The notes under the pieces were generated by a model. The model saw only the letters and a program-made list of their open reading frames with translations. It did not search any database and was not told the origin of the DNA. Positions 1 through 8,221 of a stretch of DNA of 64,000 bases are shown here, in pieces. Position 1 is the stretch's first letter; each line of letters begins with the position of its first letter. The translations under genes were made by a program, and so were the position numbers. The stretch comes from DSVQ01 sp964484765 (GTDB lineage: Bacteria > Planctomycetota > Planctomycetia > Planctomycetales > Planctomycetaceae): positions 26,842 through 90,841 of the forward strand of contig CAZAGI010000024.1 of the NCBI GenBank assembly GCA_964484765.1, read 5' to 3'.

Positions 1-1509
1 CTGCCGCACGCGCCGTCCGTTCCCACCGCCTCGTCTCTCCCAACCACCGGCTTCCTCGGTCTCGCATCCGATCCCGCGAACCCGTTCGCGATCCTCCTGC
101 GTGGCGCACCCACGATGCCATCCGCAGAAGTCGCTCCGCCGACTGCTCCTGCGGAACCCTCGGGCATCGCGGGCTTCGTGCAACGGGTCCGGGCGATGAA
201 CTATCGGTCGGACGCCGGTCTGTGCGATGAACGCCGCAGTTCCCCCACCAATGGAGCCGCACCGAGTCCGTTCGCCGTCCAGAATACCGGACCGCGGCCG
301 TTCGATGTCAACGCGATCCGGCGCGATTTCCCGGCACTGCATCAGCTCGTCCACGGCAAGCCGCTCGCCTGGTTCGATAACGCCGCGACCACGCAGAAGC
401 CGCAAGCGGTGATCGACGCCATCGCACAGTATTACGCGCGGGATAACTCGAACATTCACCGCGGCGCCCACACCCTCGCGGCTCGTTCCACGGACGCCTT
501 TGAACAGGCCCGTAAAAAAATTGCATCGTTCCTCGGTGCAGGATCCCCGGAAGAAATCGTCCTCGTCCGCGGCACCACGGAAGCGATCAACCTGGTCGCG
601 AAAACCTTCGGCAAGAAGTTTCTGCAACCCGGCGACGAAATCATTCTGTCCACGCTTGAGCATCACGCCAACATCGTCCCGTGGCAGATGGTCGCGCAGG
701 AAACGGGAGCCGTAATTCGGGTCATTCCCGTCAACGACCGTGGTGAGATCCTGCTCGAAAATTATCAGGCGCTGCTCGGCCCGAAGACGCGCATCGTGGC
801 CCTTGCACATGCGTCGAATAGTCTCGGTACGCTGCTGCCGATCGAAGAAATGACTCGCGCGGCGAAGCGCTTCGGTGCTCGCGTCCTCATTGACGGTGCA
901 CAAACTGTTGCTCACGTGCCGGTCAACGTGCAGGAACTCGATTGCGACTTCTTCGTCTTCTCCGGCCACAAAATCTTCGGGCCAACCGGCATCGGCGTCG
1001 TCTATGCCAAGCGCGAACTGCTCGAAATCATGCCCCCTTGGCAAGGCGGCGGCAACATGATCAAGGACGTGACTTTCGAGGAGACGACCTACAGCGATCC
1101 GCCCGGAAAGTTTGAAGCCGGCACACCCAACATCGCCGATACCGTGGGCCTCGGTGCCGCCCTCGATTACGTGCAACGCATTGGACTCCCCAGCATCGCC
1201 AAGTACGAACACGAACTGCTCGGGTATGCGACTGAGAAGCTTTCCGTCATTGACGGCGTCCGCCTGATCGGTACGGCTCGTGAAAAAATCGGCGTCCTCT
1301 CGTTCGTGATCCCCGGTCGTCGCACCGAAGATGTCGGCCGAATGCTCGATCTGGAAGGGATTGCCGTCCGCGCCGGTCACCACTGCGCGCAACCGTCGCT
1401 CCGCCGATTCGGCCTGGAATCGACGGTGCGGCCGTCGTTTGCGTTCTATAATACGCCTGCCGAAATCGACCGGCTCGCGGAGGCCGTGCGTCGGATCGCA
1501 GGGCACTGA
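1..1509 (+). CDS. Cysteine desulfurase, family 2A encapsulin cargo type (5' end outside window)
   Basis: A PLP-dependent SufS-like enzyme that removes sulfur from L-cysteine to form an enzyme persulfide. The reading frame is open to the left edge; an internal ATG at 115 gives 464 residues. Counting from that ATG, the catalytic domain starts near residue 61 (PFDVNAIRRDFPAL) and contains the PLP lysine in SGHKIFGPTG (K286) and the persulfide cysteine in AGHHCAQP (C424). The distinctive feature is about 100 visible residues of Pro/Ala/Ser-rich, low-complexity sequence before the catalytic domain. Ordinary SufS lacks this. Extended, disordered N-termini are known from cysteine desulfurases packaged in family 2A encapsulin shells, and the catalytic domain (WFDNAATTQKPQAVIDAI, NSNIHRGAHTLAARSTDAFE) reads like that subgroup. 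The true start is probably upstream of the window. The enzyme call is certain; the encapsulin link is strong inference because no shell gene is visible. Confidence 0.9.
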   Translation: MPHAPSVPTASSLPTTGFLGLASDPANPFAILLRGAPTMPSAEVAPPTAPAEPSGIAGFVQRVRAMNYRSDAGLCDERRSSPTNGAAPSPFAVQNTGPRPFDVNAIRRDFPALHQLVHGKPLAWFDNAATTQKPQAVIDAIAQYYARDNSNIHRGAHTLAARSTDAFEQARKKIASFLGAGSPEEIVLVRGTTEAINLVAKTFGKKFLQPGDEIILSTLEHHANIVPWQMVAQETGAVIRVIPVNDRGEILLENYQALLGPKTRIVALAHASNSLGTLLPIEEMTRAAKRFGARVLIDGAQTVAHVPVNVQELDCDFFVFSGHKIFGPTGIGVVYAKRELLEIMPPWQGGGNMIKDVTFEETTYSDPPGKFEAGTPNIADTVGLGAALDYVQRIGLPSIAKYEHELLGYATEKLSVIDGVRLIGTAREKIGVLSFVIPGRRTEDVGRMLDLEGIAVRAGHHCAQPSLRRFGLESTVRPSFAFYNTPAEIDRLAEAVRRIAGH

Positions 1510-1855
1510 CGGCACGACGGGAATTCCTCAGGCGAATCGCCAAACCTCAGGGCAAACCCGAACACGGTGAATGTGTTCCATCGTGTGTGCGCTGCTCAAT
1601 AGCCTGCGTGAGGCCGAGACCCAATTGTCGGATCTCAATTTCCGTCTTCAGCGACTGCGACGGATAGGGTTTGGCAACCTATACAATCAGCATCCAAGCC
1701 ATGTGACCGACCGGATCGCGATTGACCAGCGTATTCGCCGCTGGCGGCGTGTCCGACTGCCAGGGTTGACACTTCAACATCGTTTCGTCCCACGGCCATC
1801 GGTGATGTACAATCTCCGGCACTCAATCGCAAACTTCGAAGCACGGAGCAGCACC

Positions 1856-3133
1856 ATGACCGTTGATCGCAGAACGTTTCTCTCCACGACAGCGATGGCC
1901 GCAACGGCGGGAACGCTGGTTGCCGGTCGTCGGGCGTTGGCGCAGGACTACTCCGATTACACCAAAGACCCACGGCCGGAGATCCCTGAGGGTTCGTGGA
2001 CGGCGGGCGGACCGGATGGACCGGTCTTCGCCGGGAGCGCTGTCGTCTGTGGACCGGCGGCGGATGAGACTTGCATTCTCCAACCGGTGCAGCGACTCGC
2101 CACGGGCTACCTGGAGTATGCCGTCGAGGACGGTCCGTGGCAGCGTGTCGATGCGGACGATGACGGTCTGGCACCCTTGGCGGAGCATGTCCTGAAATTT
2201 CGACTTCCTCCGCTTCCGCCCGGTAAGGTCGTGCGTCATCGCACCATCGCCCGTGCCGCCGGCTGGATCAAGGTGAAGCACTTTTTCCACGGTGAATTCA
2301 AGGTCGGCGAACAACAATTTAGTCCGGAAGGCCGCTTCCGCACGCTCGATCCGTCGGCGGCGAAGACGACGTTCGCCGTCTGGAACGATACGCACGAGAA
2401 TGAGGACACGCTGAAAGCCCTCGATGGCCTGACGAATGCGCTGAAGCCGGACTTCATGTTGTGGAACGGTGATCAGTCGAACGATGTTCATTTCGAGAAC
2501 CAGATGGCCGGGCAGTTCCTGTCTCCTGAAGGTCTCGCGATCGCCGACAAGTGGCCGCTGGCCTATGTGCGCGGAAATCATGACTGCCGTGGCCCCGCCG
2601 CGCGGTCGGTCGCCAATTTCACTGGAACTCCGGGCGATCGTTTCTACTACGCTTTCCGCAGCGGTCCGCTCGCGGCGATCGTCCTCGACACCGGCGAAGA
2701 CAAGCCAGACGACAGCCCGTATCTCAGCGGGATGGGAGCCTTCCAGAAAATGGCTCGTGAACAGGCAACATGGTTGAAAGAGTTCGTGAAGATTCCCTGG
2801 TTCGTCGACGCTCCGCACAAGGTGCTCTTCTGCCACATCCCACTTTGGTTCGATCACCCGCGCATTCCCGGCAGCACATCCAACGTCGCGGCCAACATTC
2901 GCAGCCTCTGTGCGGACACACTTGTCGAAGCTGGCGTGAAACTCGTGATCTCCGGGCACACGCACGATTACCTGTGGATGCCGAAGAAAGACGGTCAACC
3001 AATCGCCCAACTGATCGGCGGTGCCCCTCACCCCAAGTTTGCGACGTTCATCCAGGGCGAGGCCACTCAGAATTCGTTGCGTCTGAAGATGTCCAAGCTC
3101 GATGGAACAATCCTGACAGACGTGACCGTTTGA
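1856..3133 (+). CDS. Tat-exported metallophosphoesterase
   Basis: A 425-residue calcineurin-like phosphoesterase, presumably acting outside the cytoplasmic membrane on an unknown phosphoester. It begins with a Tat signal (DRRTFLSTTAMAATAG, then ALA-Q). The dimetal motifs follow in order: NDTHEN, WNGDQSND, RGNHDCRG, CHIPLWFDH and SGHTHDYLW. The start at 1856 was chosen because it places the twin arginines at residues 5-6 and has GGAG at 1845-1848; the frame stays open to 1571, but that extension resembles no signal peptide. It is a single gene between the desulfurase and a decayed region. The fold is certain, the substrate unknown. Confidence 0.85.
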   Translation: MTVDRRTFLSTTAMAATAGTLVAGRRALAQDYSDYTKDPRPEIPEGSWTAGGPDGPVFAGSAVVCGPAADETCILQPVQRLATGYLEYAVEDGPWQRVDADDDGLAPLAEHVLKFRLPPLPPGKVVRHRTIARAAGWIKVKHFFHGEFKVGEQQFSPEGRFRTLDPSAAKTTFAVWNDTHENEDTLKALDGLTNALKPDFMLWNGDQSNDVHFENQMAGQFLSPEGLAIADKWPLAYVRGNHDCRGPAARSVANFTGTPGDRFYYAFRSGPLAAIVLDTGEDKPDDSPYLSGMGAFQKMAREQATWLKEFVKIPWFVDAPHKVLFCHIPLWFDHPRIPGSTSNVAANIRSLCADTLVEAGVKLVISGHTHDYLWMPKKDGQPIAQLIGGAPHPKFATFIQGEATQNSLRLKMSKLDGTILTDVTV

Positions 3134-3245
3134 GGAAGTCTTAGAAATCTCATGACAAGATTCGGTCTCAACGGCCATCTGTTCAATTGCCAGAAGGTCG
3201 AATACTTGGCCGGTCTGTGTGCTGGTGTATCAACCGTCGGCTGCA

Positions 3246-3370
3246 TCAGACGTAGGCTACCCAGCCCCGAAAAGCGATTTCGACATAAAGCATGCTGACG
3301 TCCGAGAACCCGGCTTCATCCATAATCGTTTCGTCCTGCTCGGGCGCGAGGATGTGCAACTGCGACTCAA
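3246..3370 (-). pseudogene. C-terminal remnant of a class I SAM methyltransferase
   Basis: On the minus strand the last 37 or so codons before a stop at 3246 read LHILAPEQDETIMDEAGF, then SDVSMLYVEIAFRGWVAYV. This matches the usual C-terminal signature of small Methyltransf_25-type enzymes (EAGF-x-DV-x-x-[FL]Y ... FRGW). No SAM-binding motif I (E/DxGxGxG) is found upstream in any frame before the tRNA gene, so the rest has been deleted or scrambled. It lies just past the 3' end of tRNA-Ser. This is a recognition call from a short stretch and could be coincidental. Confidence 0.45.
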
Positions 3371-3609
3371 TCGGCGCGGGCGCTCGTTGCTTTGTCGGGC
3401 TCAACTCCAGAGGCGACCACGAATGCGACGCAATTGCCGCCAAGCGAGCCATCAGAAGACGGCTACGGTACGAAAAGCGTTGCACTCCATGTCGCACCTG
3501 TTTCTGTCCCGGAACGTCTTCCGACGTCGCCGGATGACACAGCCGGGGCTGAGCAAGAACAAGCAGATTTCCCGCGTCGAGGCGGAAAATGCAGGCCCCA
3601 AAAGCAAGA

Positions 3610-3638
3610 GGCGACAGGAGATAGCTCATCCTGTCGCC
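3610..3638 (-). terminator. Hairpin downstream of tRNA-Ser
   Basis: A perfect 10-bp inverted repeat (GGCGACAGGA / TCCTGTCGCC) with a 9-nt loop lies 21 bp past the 3' end of the minus-strand tRNA. The flank on that strand contains a short T stretch (CTTGCTTTTGG). This is consistent with a weak intrinsic terminator or a transcript-end stabilising hairpin. Confidence 0.5.
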
Positions 3639-3659
3639 CCGTATCACAAACTGTCTTAG

Positions 3660-3746
3660 CGGAGAGGGAGGGATTCGAACCCTCGGTGAGCTTGCACCCA
3701 CACCGGTTTTCGAGACCGGCACAATCGGCCACTCTGTCACCTCTCC
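3660..3746 (-). tRNA. tRNA-Ser(CGA)
   Basis: The minus strand folds into a class II tRNA. The acceptor stem is GGAGAGG/CCTCTCC with a G discriminator at 3660. The anticodon stem CCGGT/ACCGG encloses the loop CTCGAAA, giving anticodon CGA (reads UCG). A variable arm follows, and the T loop GGTTCGAATCC is canonical. Length is 87 nt with the discriminator; CCA is not encoded. The long variable arm and anticodon both indicate serine. Confidence 0.95.
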
Positions 3747-3907
3747 GAAACGGCACCAGCCTCAGACGGTTTGGAGGGGTTCCTGGAACCCGGTGCCGCG
3801 GCCACGGAGTTTAACCGCTGGCGGCAGCGCGGACAACCCAGCATTTTGTGTGGGGAAACCTCATTCGGGGGGATTTTTGGTCAGCTTCGTAAACACTCGT
3901 GGATCGC

Positions 3908-5062
3908 TCAGAGCGGAGTTTGTTCGAGGTGCCACTCCGTGATTCCGAGCTCGCTTTTCAGCCGTTGGTATGCCGCCTGAGCCGCCGTTTGCTCGGGGGG
4001 TGATGCAGCGTGGTTTACAGCACGGATCAACACATTCTTCGGTGTGTGTTCGGTTTCGATGAATTCCAAGACCTGGGTGCGGTAGCCGTGACAATCGAGA
4101 AACCGGGCGCGTAAGGCGTCGGTCGCCATCGCGGCGAACCGTTCTTTCAGGAGGCCGTAGTCTGTCAGACCGGGCAAGGTCCCGGTCCAATGCTGGCAGA
4201 GTTCGTGCTGGCAACACGGAACGGCCAGAATGACGGCGGATTTCCAGCGGATGGCCGCGGCGAGAGCATCATCGGTGGCGGTATCGCAGGCATGCAGGGA
4301 AACCGCCAGGTGCACCGGACCGGTCGGTTCATAACTCGCGATATCGCCCACCTGGAAAGCGAGTCCCCGACAGTGGAGTTTTGCAGCGGACTCATTGCAA
4401 GCAGCGATCACATCGGCTTTGCGGTCGAGGCCAATGATGTCGACATCACGTTGATGGATCGTCGTCAGGAAGTAATGCAAGGCGAATGTGAGCGAACTCT
4501 TGCCACAACCAAAATCAACGACGCGGATGCAACCTTCCGTGGGAAGAGACCGGAGAATATCGGCGATGAACTCCAGGTACCGGTTGATCTGCCGGAACTT
4601 GTGATACGCCGTGGGCTTTACCTGACCGGCAGGGGTCATCAAACCCGCAGCGATCAGAAACGGGCAGGGCTGGCCGTCGGGAATGATGTACTGCCGGGTA
4701 CGATTGTGGTCGCTCGCCGGTACCGACTGTGAAGGCGGCTTGCGTTTGAGCGTGGGTTTGCCAGCGGGTTTCCAGCGGGCGGTGTAATCGCCGTCGTCCG
4801 CGAACCAGTGTAAATCGCCCCACGCGACGCCAAACTGTTGCGAGATTCGCTGGAAGATGCCGTCCGCGGTCAAATTCTCGTGGCGTTCCTGAGTGCCGAC
4901 CCGCGCTGTCCATTGGTAGCGCAACTGTCCCTGCACGTGCACCGGACGAATCGTGACTTTCTGCAAGGTGCTCGAGGTCAACGATCGACTGAGAATGGCA
5001 CGAAACAACGTCTTCCGCTGCACAGCGTCGGCGAACACATCGGACCACAGCGCGGACTTCAC
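3908..5062 (-). CDS. Methyltransf_32-family SAM-dependent methyltransferase
   Basis: A 384-residue protein. Residues about 1-130 form a variable N-terminal domain. The methyltransferase core begins at VVDFGCGKSSLTFALHYF (SAM motif I), followed by DIIGLDRKADVI (acidic residue for ribose binding), the strongly conserved SLHACDTATDDAL, and ILAVPCCQHEL. The HACDTATDDA and VPCCQHE blocks are typical of Pfam Methyltransf_32 (PF13679), which includes RNA-methylating TRM13-like and GSTCD-like proteins. Substrate is therefore plausibly RNA, but this is not shown. It is a single gene with no operon partner, converging with nothing on its 3' side except the tRNA locus. Confidence 0.75.
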   Translation of the reverse strand: MKSALWSDVFADAVQRKTLFRAILSRSLTSSTLQKVTIRPVHVQGQLRYQWTARVGTQERHENLTADGIFQRISQQFGVAWGDLHWFADDGDYTARWKPAGKPTLKRKPPSQSVPASDHNRTRQYIIPDGQPCPFLIAAGLMTPAGQVKPTAYHKFRQINRYLEFIADILRSLPTEGCIRVVDFGCGKSSLTFALHYFLTTIHQRDVDIIGLDRKADVIAACNESAAKLHCRGLAFQVGDIASYEPTGPVHLAVSLHACDTATDDALAAAIRWKSAVILAVPCCQHELCQHWTGTLPGLTDYGLLKERFAAMATDALRARFLDCHGYRTQVLEFIETEHTPKNVLIRAVNHAASPPEQTAAQAAYQRLKSELGITEWHLEQTPL

Positions 5063-5253
5063 AGCGACTCCGGAAACGGGATAACGATGACCTCAAATTA
5101 ACAGGTTGCCGAACAGGGAACCACAGACGTCAGATCGCCGGCACTGCTCCATTTCGCTCGTTGCCCTGGCGATCTCGGTCTTGACGCATGGGAAGCCGTG
5201 CAGGACGATGCCCGCGGCAGGGTTTTTCGTTGTTGGAAATGAGTGGATTGATA

Positions 5254-5685
5254 ATGACCGTTGCTGAAACTCCGTCCTATGTGGTGCGACCAGCCCGGCT
5301 CGATGATGTAGATGCCTTGGCGTGCTTTATTCGGCCGTTTGTCGAGCAGGGACGCTTGCTGCCACGGACACAGGATGAACTCGAAGATTTGACGGAGAAC
5401 GGATTTGTCGCCGTTGCGGGGGACCGCATCGTCGGCTTCGCGGCCTTGGAAGTTTACTCGCCCAAGCTCGCCGAACTACGCAGCTTGGCCGTCAGTTCCC
5501 AATTCCAGGGACAGGGAATCGGAAAAAGTCTCGTCCAGGCGTGCCTCGAACGGGCCAAGGAACTCCGCGTTTTCGAAGTGATCACCATCACGTCGTCGGA
5601 AGAATTCTTCCAGAAATGTGGTTTTGAATTCACCTTGCCGGGCGAGCGCAAAGCCTTGTTCCATCAGACCCGTGACCAGTATTAA
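5254..5685 (+). CDS. GNAT N-acetyltransferase, short ArgA-like
   Basis: A 143-residue acetyltransferase covering a single GNAT domain. The acetyl-CoA loop is QFQGQGIGKSLVQACLERAKE (motif A, Q/RxxGxG/A). Flanking segments include LPRTQDELEDL and LYSP-like EVYSPKLAELRSLAV, and the C-terminus EFFQKCGFEF is the usual xxxYxxxGF end. The PRT-x-EL motif and size are typical of stand-alone ArgA-like N-acetylglutamate-synthase domains, so a role in arginine synthesis is possible; other amine substrates cannot be excluded. ATG 5254 was preferred over 5239 and 5188 because a GAG-TGGA stretch sits at SD distance and the domain begins soon after. Confidence 0.75.
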   Translation: MTVAETPSYVVRPARLDDVDALACFIRPFVEQGRLLPRTQDELEDLTENGFVAVAGDRIVGFAALEVYSPKLAELRSLAVSSQFQGQGIGKSLVQACLERAKELRVFEVITITSSEEFFQKCGFEFTLPGERKALFHQTRDQY

Positions 5686-5734
5686 GTGGGCCGTGTTTAT
5701 CAGCAAGCGTCAAGCGGTTCTCTCGGTGTGAATT

Positions 5735-5770
5735 GCGGCTTTGCGGTTGCGCGACTCGCGCGGAGTCATC
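5735..5770. repeat. Degenerate copy of a GCGGTTTCGCG-type repeat
   Basis: The stretch GGCTTTGCGGTTGCGCGACT continues into CGCGCGGAGTCATCC. It resembles the segments at 52210-52247 and 26544-26575 (core CGGTTTCGCGCCCCGCG). It is GC-rich and intergenic, between the acetyltransferase and ettA. The match is partial. Confidence 0.4.
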
Positions 5771-5888
5771 CGGCGATCCCGAATTGTCGCAGTTCGGAAT
5801 GCCGACTTTCGCGCCGATTGATACAATCCCACCCTGTCCGCGTTGGCAGTTTTCCGCACCAATTCATTTTTTGAGATTCTGACGGCTC

Positions 5889-7562
5889 ATGGGCGAACAA
5901 TACATCTTCCAGATGGAGGACCTCCGCAAGTTTCACGACAAGAAGGAAGTCCTCAAGGGGATCTGGCTATCGTTCTATCCGGGTGCGAAGATCGGCGTGC
6001 TTGGTCCCAACGGGGCCGGCAAAAGCACGGTCCTCAAGATCATGGCCGGTGAAGACAAAGACTTCATGGGCATGGCGAAGCTCAGCCCCGGGTTCACCGC
6101 GGGGTATCTGCCGCAGGAACCGCGGCTGGATCCCGCGCACACGGTCATGGACGAACTGAACCTCGCCGTCGGCCCCAAGCGAGCGATTCTCTCGCGGTAC
6201 GACGAAATCAACAACCGCTTCGGCGAAGGCCCCGACGCGGATGAGATGGACAAACTGATCGAAGAGCAGGGGAAGATTCAGGAACAGATCGACGCCGAAA
6301 ACCTGTGGGAGCTCGACCGCGAACTGGAAATTGCCGCGGATGCCATGCGGTTGCCGCCGCTGGATGCCGTCATCGGGCCGCTCTCCGGGGGTGAAAAACG
6401 CCGCGTCGCGCTGTGCAAAATTCTGTTGCAGCATCCTGACATGCTGTTGCTTGATGAGCCGACCAACCACCTCGATGCGGAATCCGTGGCGTGGCTTGAG
6501 CGGCATCTGCACGACTACAAGGGGACCGTCGTCGCGGTGACGCACGATCGGTACTTCCTCGATAATTCCTGCCAGTGGATTCTCGAACTCGACCAGGGCC
6601 GCGGATTTCCCTATCAAGGAAATTACTCCGGCTGGCTGGAGCAAAAACGCGAGCGGATGCGGAAAGAAGAAAAGGCCGCGTCGGCCCGGGAGAAGGCCCT
6701 CGAAGAAGAACTCGAGTGGGTCCGCAGCTCACCAAAGGCCCGGCAGGCGAAGAGCAAAGCTCGTCTGCAGGCGTATGAAAAACTCGTCGCCGAAGAACAG
6801 GAATACCGTGACGACGGCGTGGAAATCCGCATTCCGCCCGGCCCACGTCTGGGTGACACCGTCGTCGTGTTCGACAAGGTCGCGAAGGCCTTCGGCGACA
6901 ATCTGCTTTACGAAAACTTCTCATTCCGCCTGCCCAAAGCCGGGATCGTCGGCATCATCGGCCCCAATGGTGCGGGGAAAACCACACTCTTCCGTTTGAT
7001 CGTCGGCCAGGAACAACCCGATGCCGGCACGGTGACCATCGGTAACACGGTGAAGATTGCGTATGTCGAACAGAACCGCGAAACCCTTGAAGACGAAAAA
7101 ACCGTCTACGAGAATATCTCCGGTGGGAATGACAACCTGAAGTACGGCAACGTGATGATCAACAGCCGCGCTTACTGCGGGAAGTTCAACTTCAAAGGTC
7201 CGGACCAGCAGAAGCCCGTGAAATTCCTCTCCGGCGGGGAGCGGAACCGGTTGCTGCTTGCGAAGACGCTCACCGTCGGCGGGAATCTGCTGCTGCTCGA
7301 CGAACCCACCAACGATCTCGACGTCGACACGCTGCGGGCCCTCGAAGAAGGCCTGATGAAGTTCTCCGGCTGTGCGGTGGTCATCAGCCACGACCGCTGG
7401 TTCCTTGACCGCGTCGCCACGCACATTCTGGCCTTTGAAGGGGACAGTGAAGTCGTCTGGCACGAAGGGAATTACCAGTCGTATGAATCCCTGCGGAAAG
7501 AACGCCTTGGTGCCGACGCCGATACGCCGCATCGGTTGAAATACCGGAAGTTGACGAAGTAA
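5889..7562 (+). CDS. ettA: Energy-dependent translational throttle protein EttA (ABC-F)
   Basis: A 557-residue ABC-F ATPase with two nucleotide-binding domains and no membrane segments. It binds the ribosomal E site and gates early elongation according to ATP/ADP ratio. Visible motifs: Walker A GPNGAGKST (about residue 41) and GPNGAGKTT (about 360); signatures LSGGEKRR and LSGGERNR; Walker B LLLDEPTNHLD and LLLDEPTNDLD. The interdomain linker carries LEEELEWVRSSPKARQAKSK, characteristic of the EttA P-site tRNA interaction motif. Length and alignment follow E. coli EttA (555 residues) throughout, including the C-terminal LGADADTPHRLKYRKLTK. It is monocistronic, with no obvious regulatory leader. 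Confidence 0.95.
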   Translation: MGEQYIFQMEDLRKFHDKKEVLKGIWLSFYPGAKIGVLGPNGAGKSTVLKIMAGEDKDFMGMAKLSPGFTAGYLPQEPRLDPAHTVMDELNLAVGPKRAILSRYDEINNRFGEGPDADEMDKLIEEQGKIQEQIDAENLWELDRELEIAADAMRLPPLDAVIGPLSGGEKRRVALCKILLQHPDMLLLDEPTNHLDAESVAWLERHLHDYKGTVVAVTHDRYFLDNSCQWILELDQGRGFPYQGNYSGWLEQKRERMRKEEKAASAREKALEEELEWVRSSPKARQAKSKARLQAYEKLVAEEQEYRDDGVEIRIPPGPRLGDTVVVFDKVAKAFGDNLLYENFSFRLPKAGIVGIIGPNGAGKTTLFRLIVGQEQPDAGTVTIGNTVKIAYVEQNRETLEDEKTVYENISGGNDNLKYGNVMINSRAYCGKFNFKGPDQQKPVKFLSGGERNRLLLAKTLTVGGNLLLLDEPTNDLDVDTLRALEEGLMKFSGCAVVISHDRWFLDRVATHILAFEGDSEVVWHEGNYQSYESLRKERLGADADTPHRLKYRKLTK

Positions 7563-7692
7563 ATTTTTCGTCCGTGGTCAGTTGTGAATGCCGGATGGGA
7601 TGTTCGCCTGTCGGTTTCGTGCCCCGCGTCAATCGTTCCCTTGGAGATTGGAGACGCAACTCGACAAGGAAGTCCCGGCGGAAGAGCGGGCC

Positions 7693-8019
7693 ATGTCGGA
7701 AATCTGCGTGGGATTGGTCCTCATCGGGATCGCGGGCGTGGTTGCCTGGAATCTCACGTCCGGGCACACCACTTTCGTGGTACGCCTCGTTAACGGCATC
7801 CCCGTAAAAAAACGTGGAGCGGTGACCCCTGCGTTTCTCACGGAAATCGAAAAACTCGCGCGCGAACACGCGCTTCAGTCGGGCTGTGTCTGGGGCGTCT
7901 TGCGATCCGATGGCCGCGTATCACTGCGGTTCGACCGGGCGTTTCCCCCTGGATCGCAGCAGCAACTCCGCAACTGGTGGACCTGCAACGGCTGGAATTC
8001 CGGCAAGACCCGGCGATGA
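7693..8019 (+). CDS. DUF3634-like small membrane-anchored protein
   Basis: A 108-residue protein with one N-terminal hydrophobic segment (residues about 4-19, CVGLVLIGIAGVVAWNL) followed by a soluble domain (VRLVNGIPVKKRGAVTPAFL, CVWGVLRSDGRVSLRF, QQQLRNWW). The pattern of a TM helix, a G-x-P-x-x-x-x-G strand turn, a helix, and a final Q-x-x-R-N-x-W helix is that of DUF3634 proteins of gamma-proteobacteria; I recognise this by pattern only. ATG 7693 was chosen because it begins directly before the TM helix and has GAAGAG upstream. The longer frame from 7588 has no support. Function unknown. Confidence 0.6.
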   Translation: MSEICVGLVLIGIAGVVAWNLTSGHTTFVVRLVNGIPVKKRGAVTPAFLTEIEKLAREHALQSGCVWGVLRSDGRVSLRFDRAFPPGSQQQLRNWWTCNGWNSGKTRR

Positions 8020-8221
8020 AATCGGCCGGATTCGGCAGGTAATCGAAGGCGGTCTGGGAGTCATTTCAAATGCAATCACTTCACAAATCACCGCGGGCTA
8101 ATGCCCAAAGACTCTTCCCGACTTGATCTTTCGGCAAACTTTCCCTACGTTTCCGGGATGGTCCCCCGGCACGTCCGGTGGTCGACGGATGTTACATGCT
8201 CTTTGAGACCCCTGTAAACCC

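Noticed and set aside
1823..3178. Long minus-strand open frame (451 codons) opposite the phosphoesterase
   Set aside because: The plus strand has a Tat signal, SD and all metallophosphoesterase motifs; the minus frame has none and is a shadow of high-GC codon use.
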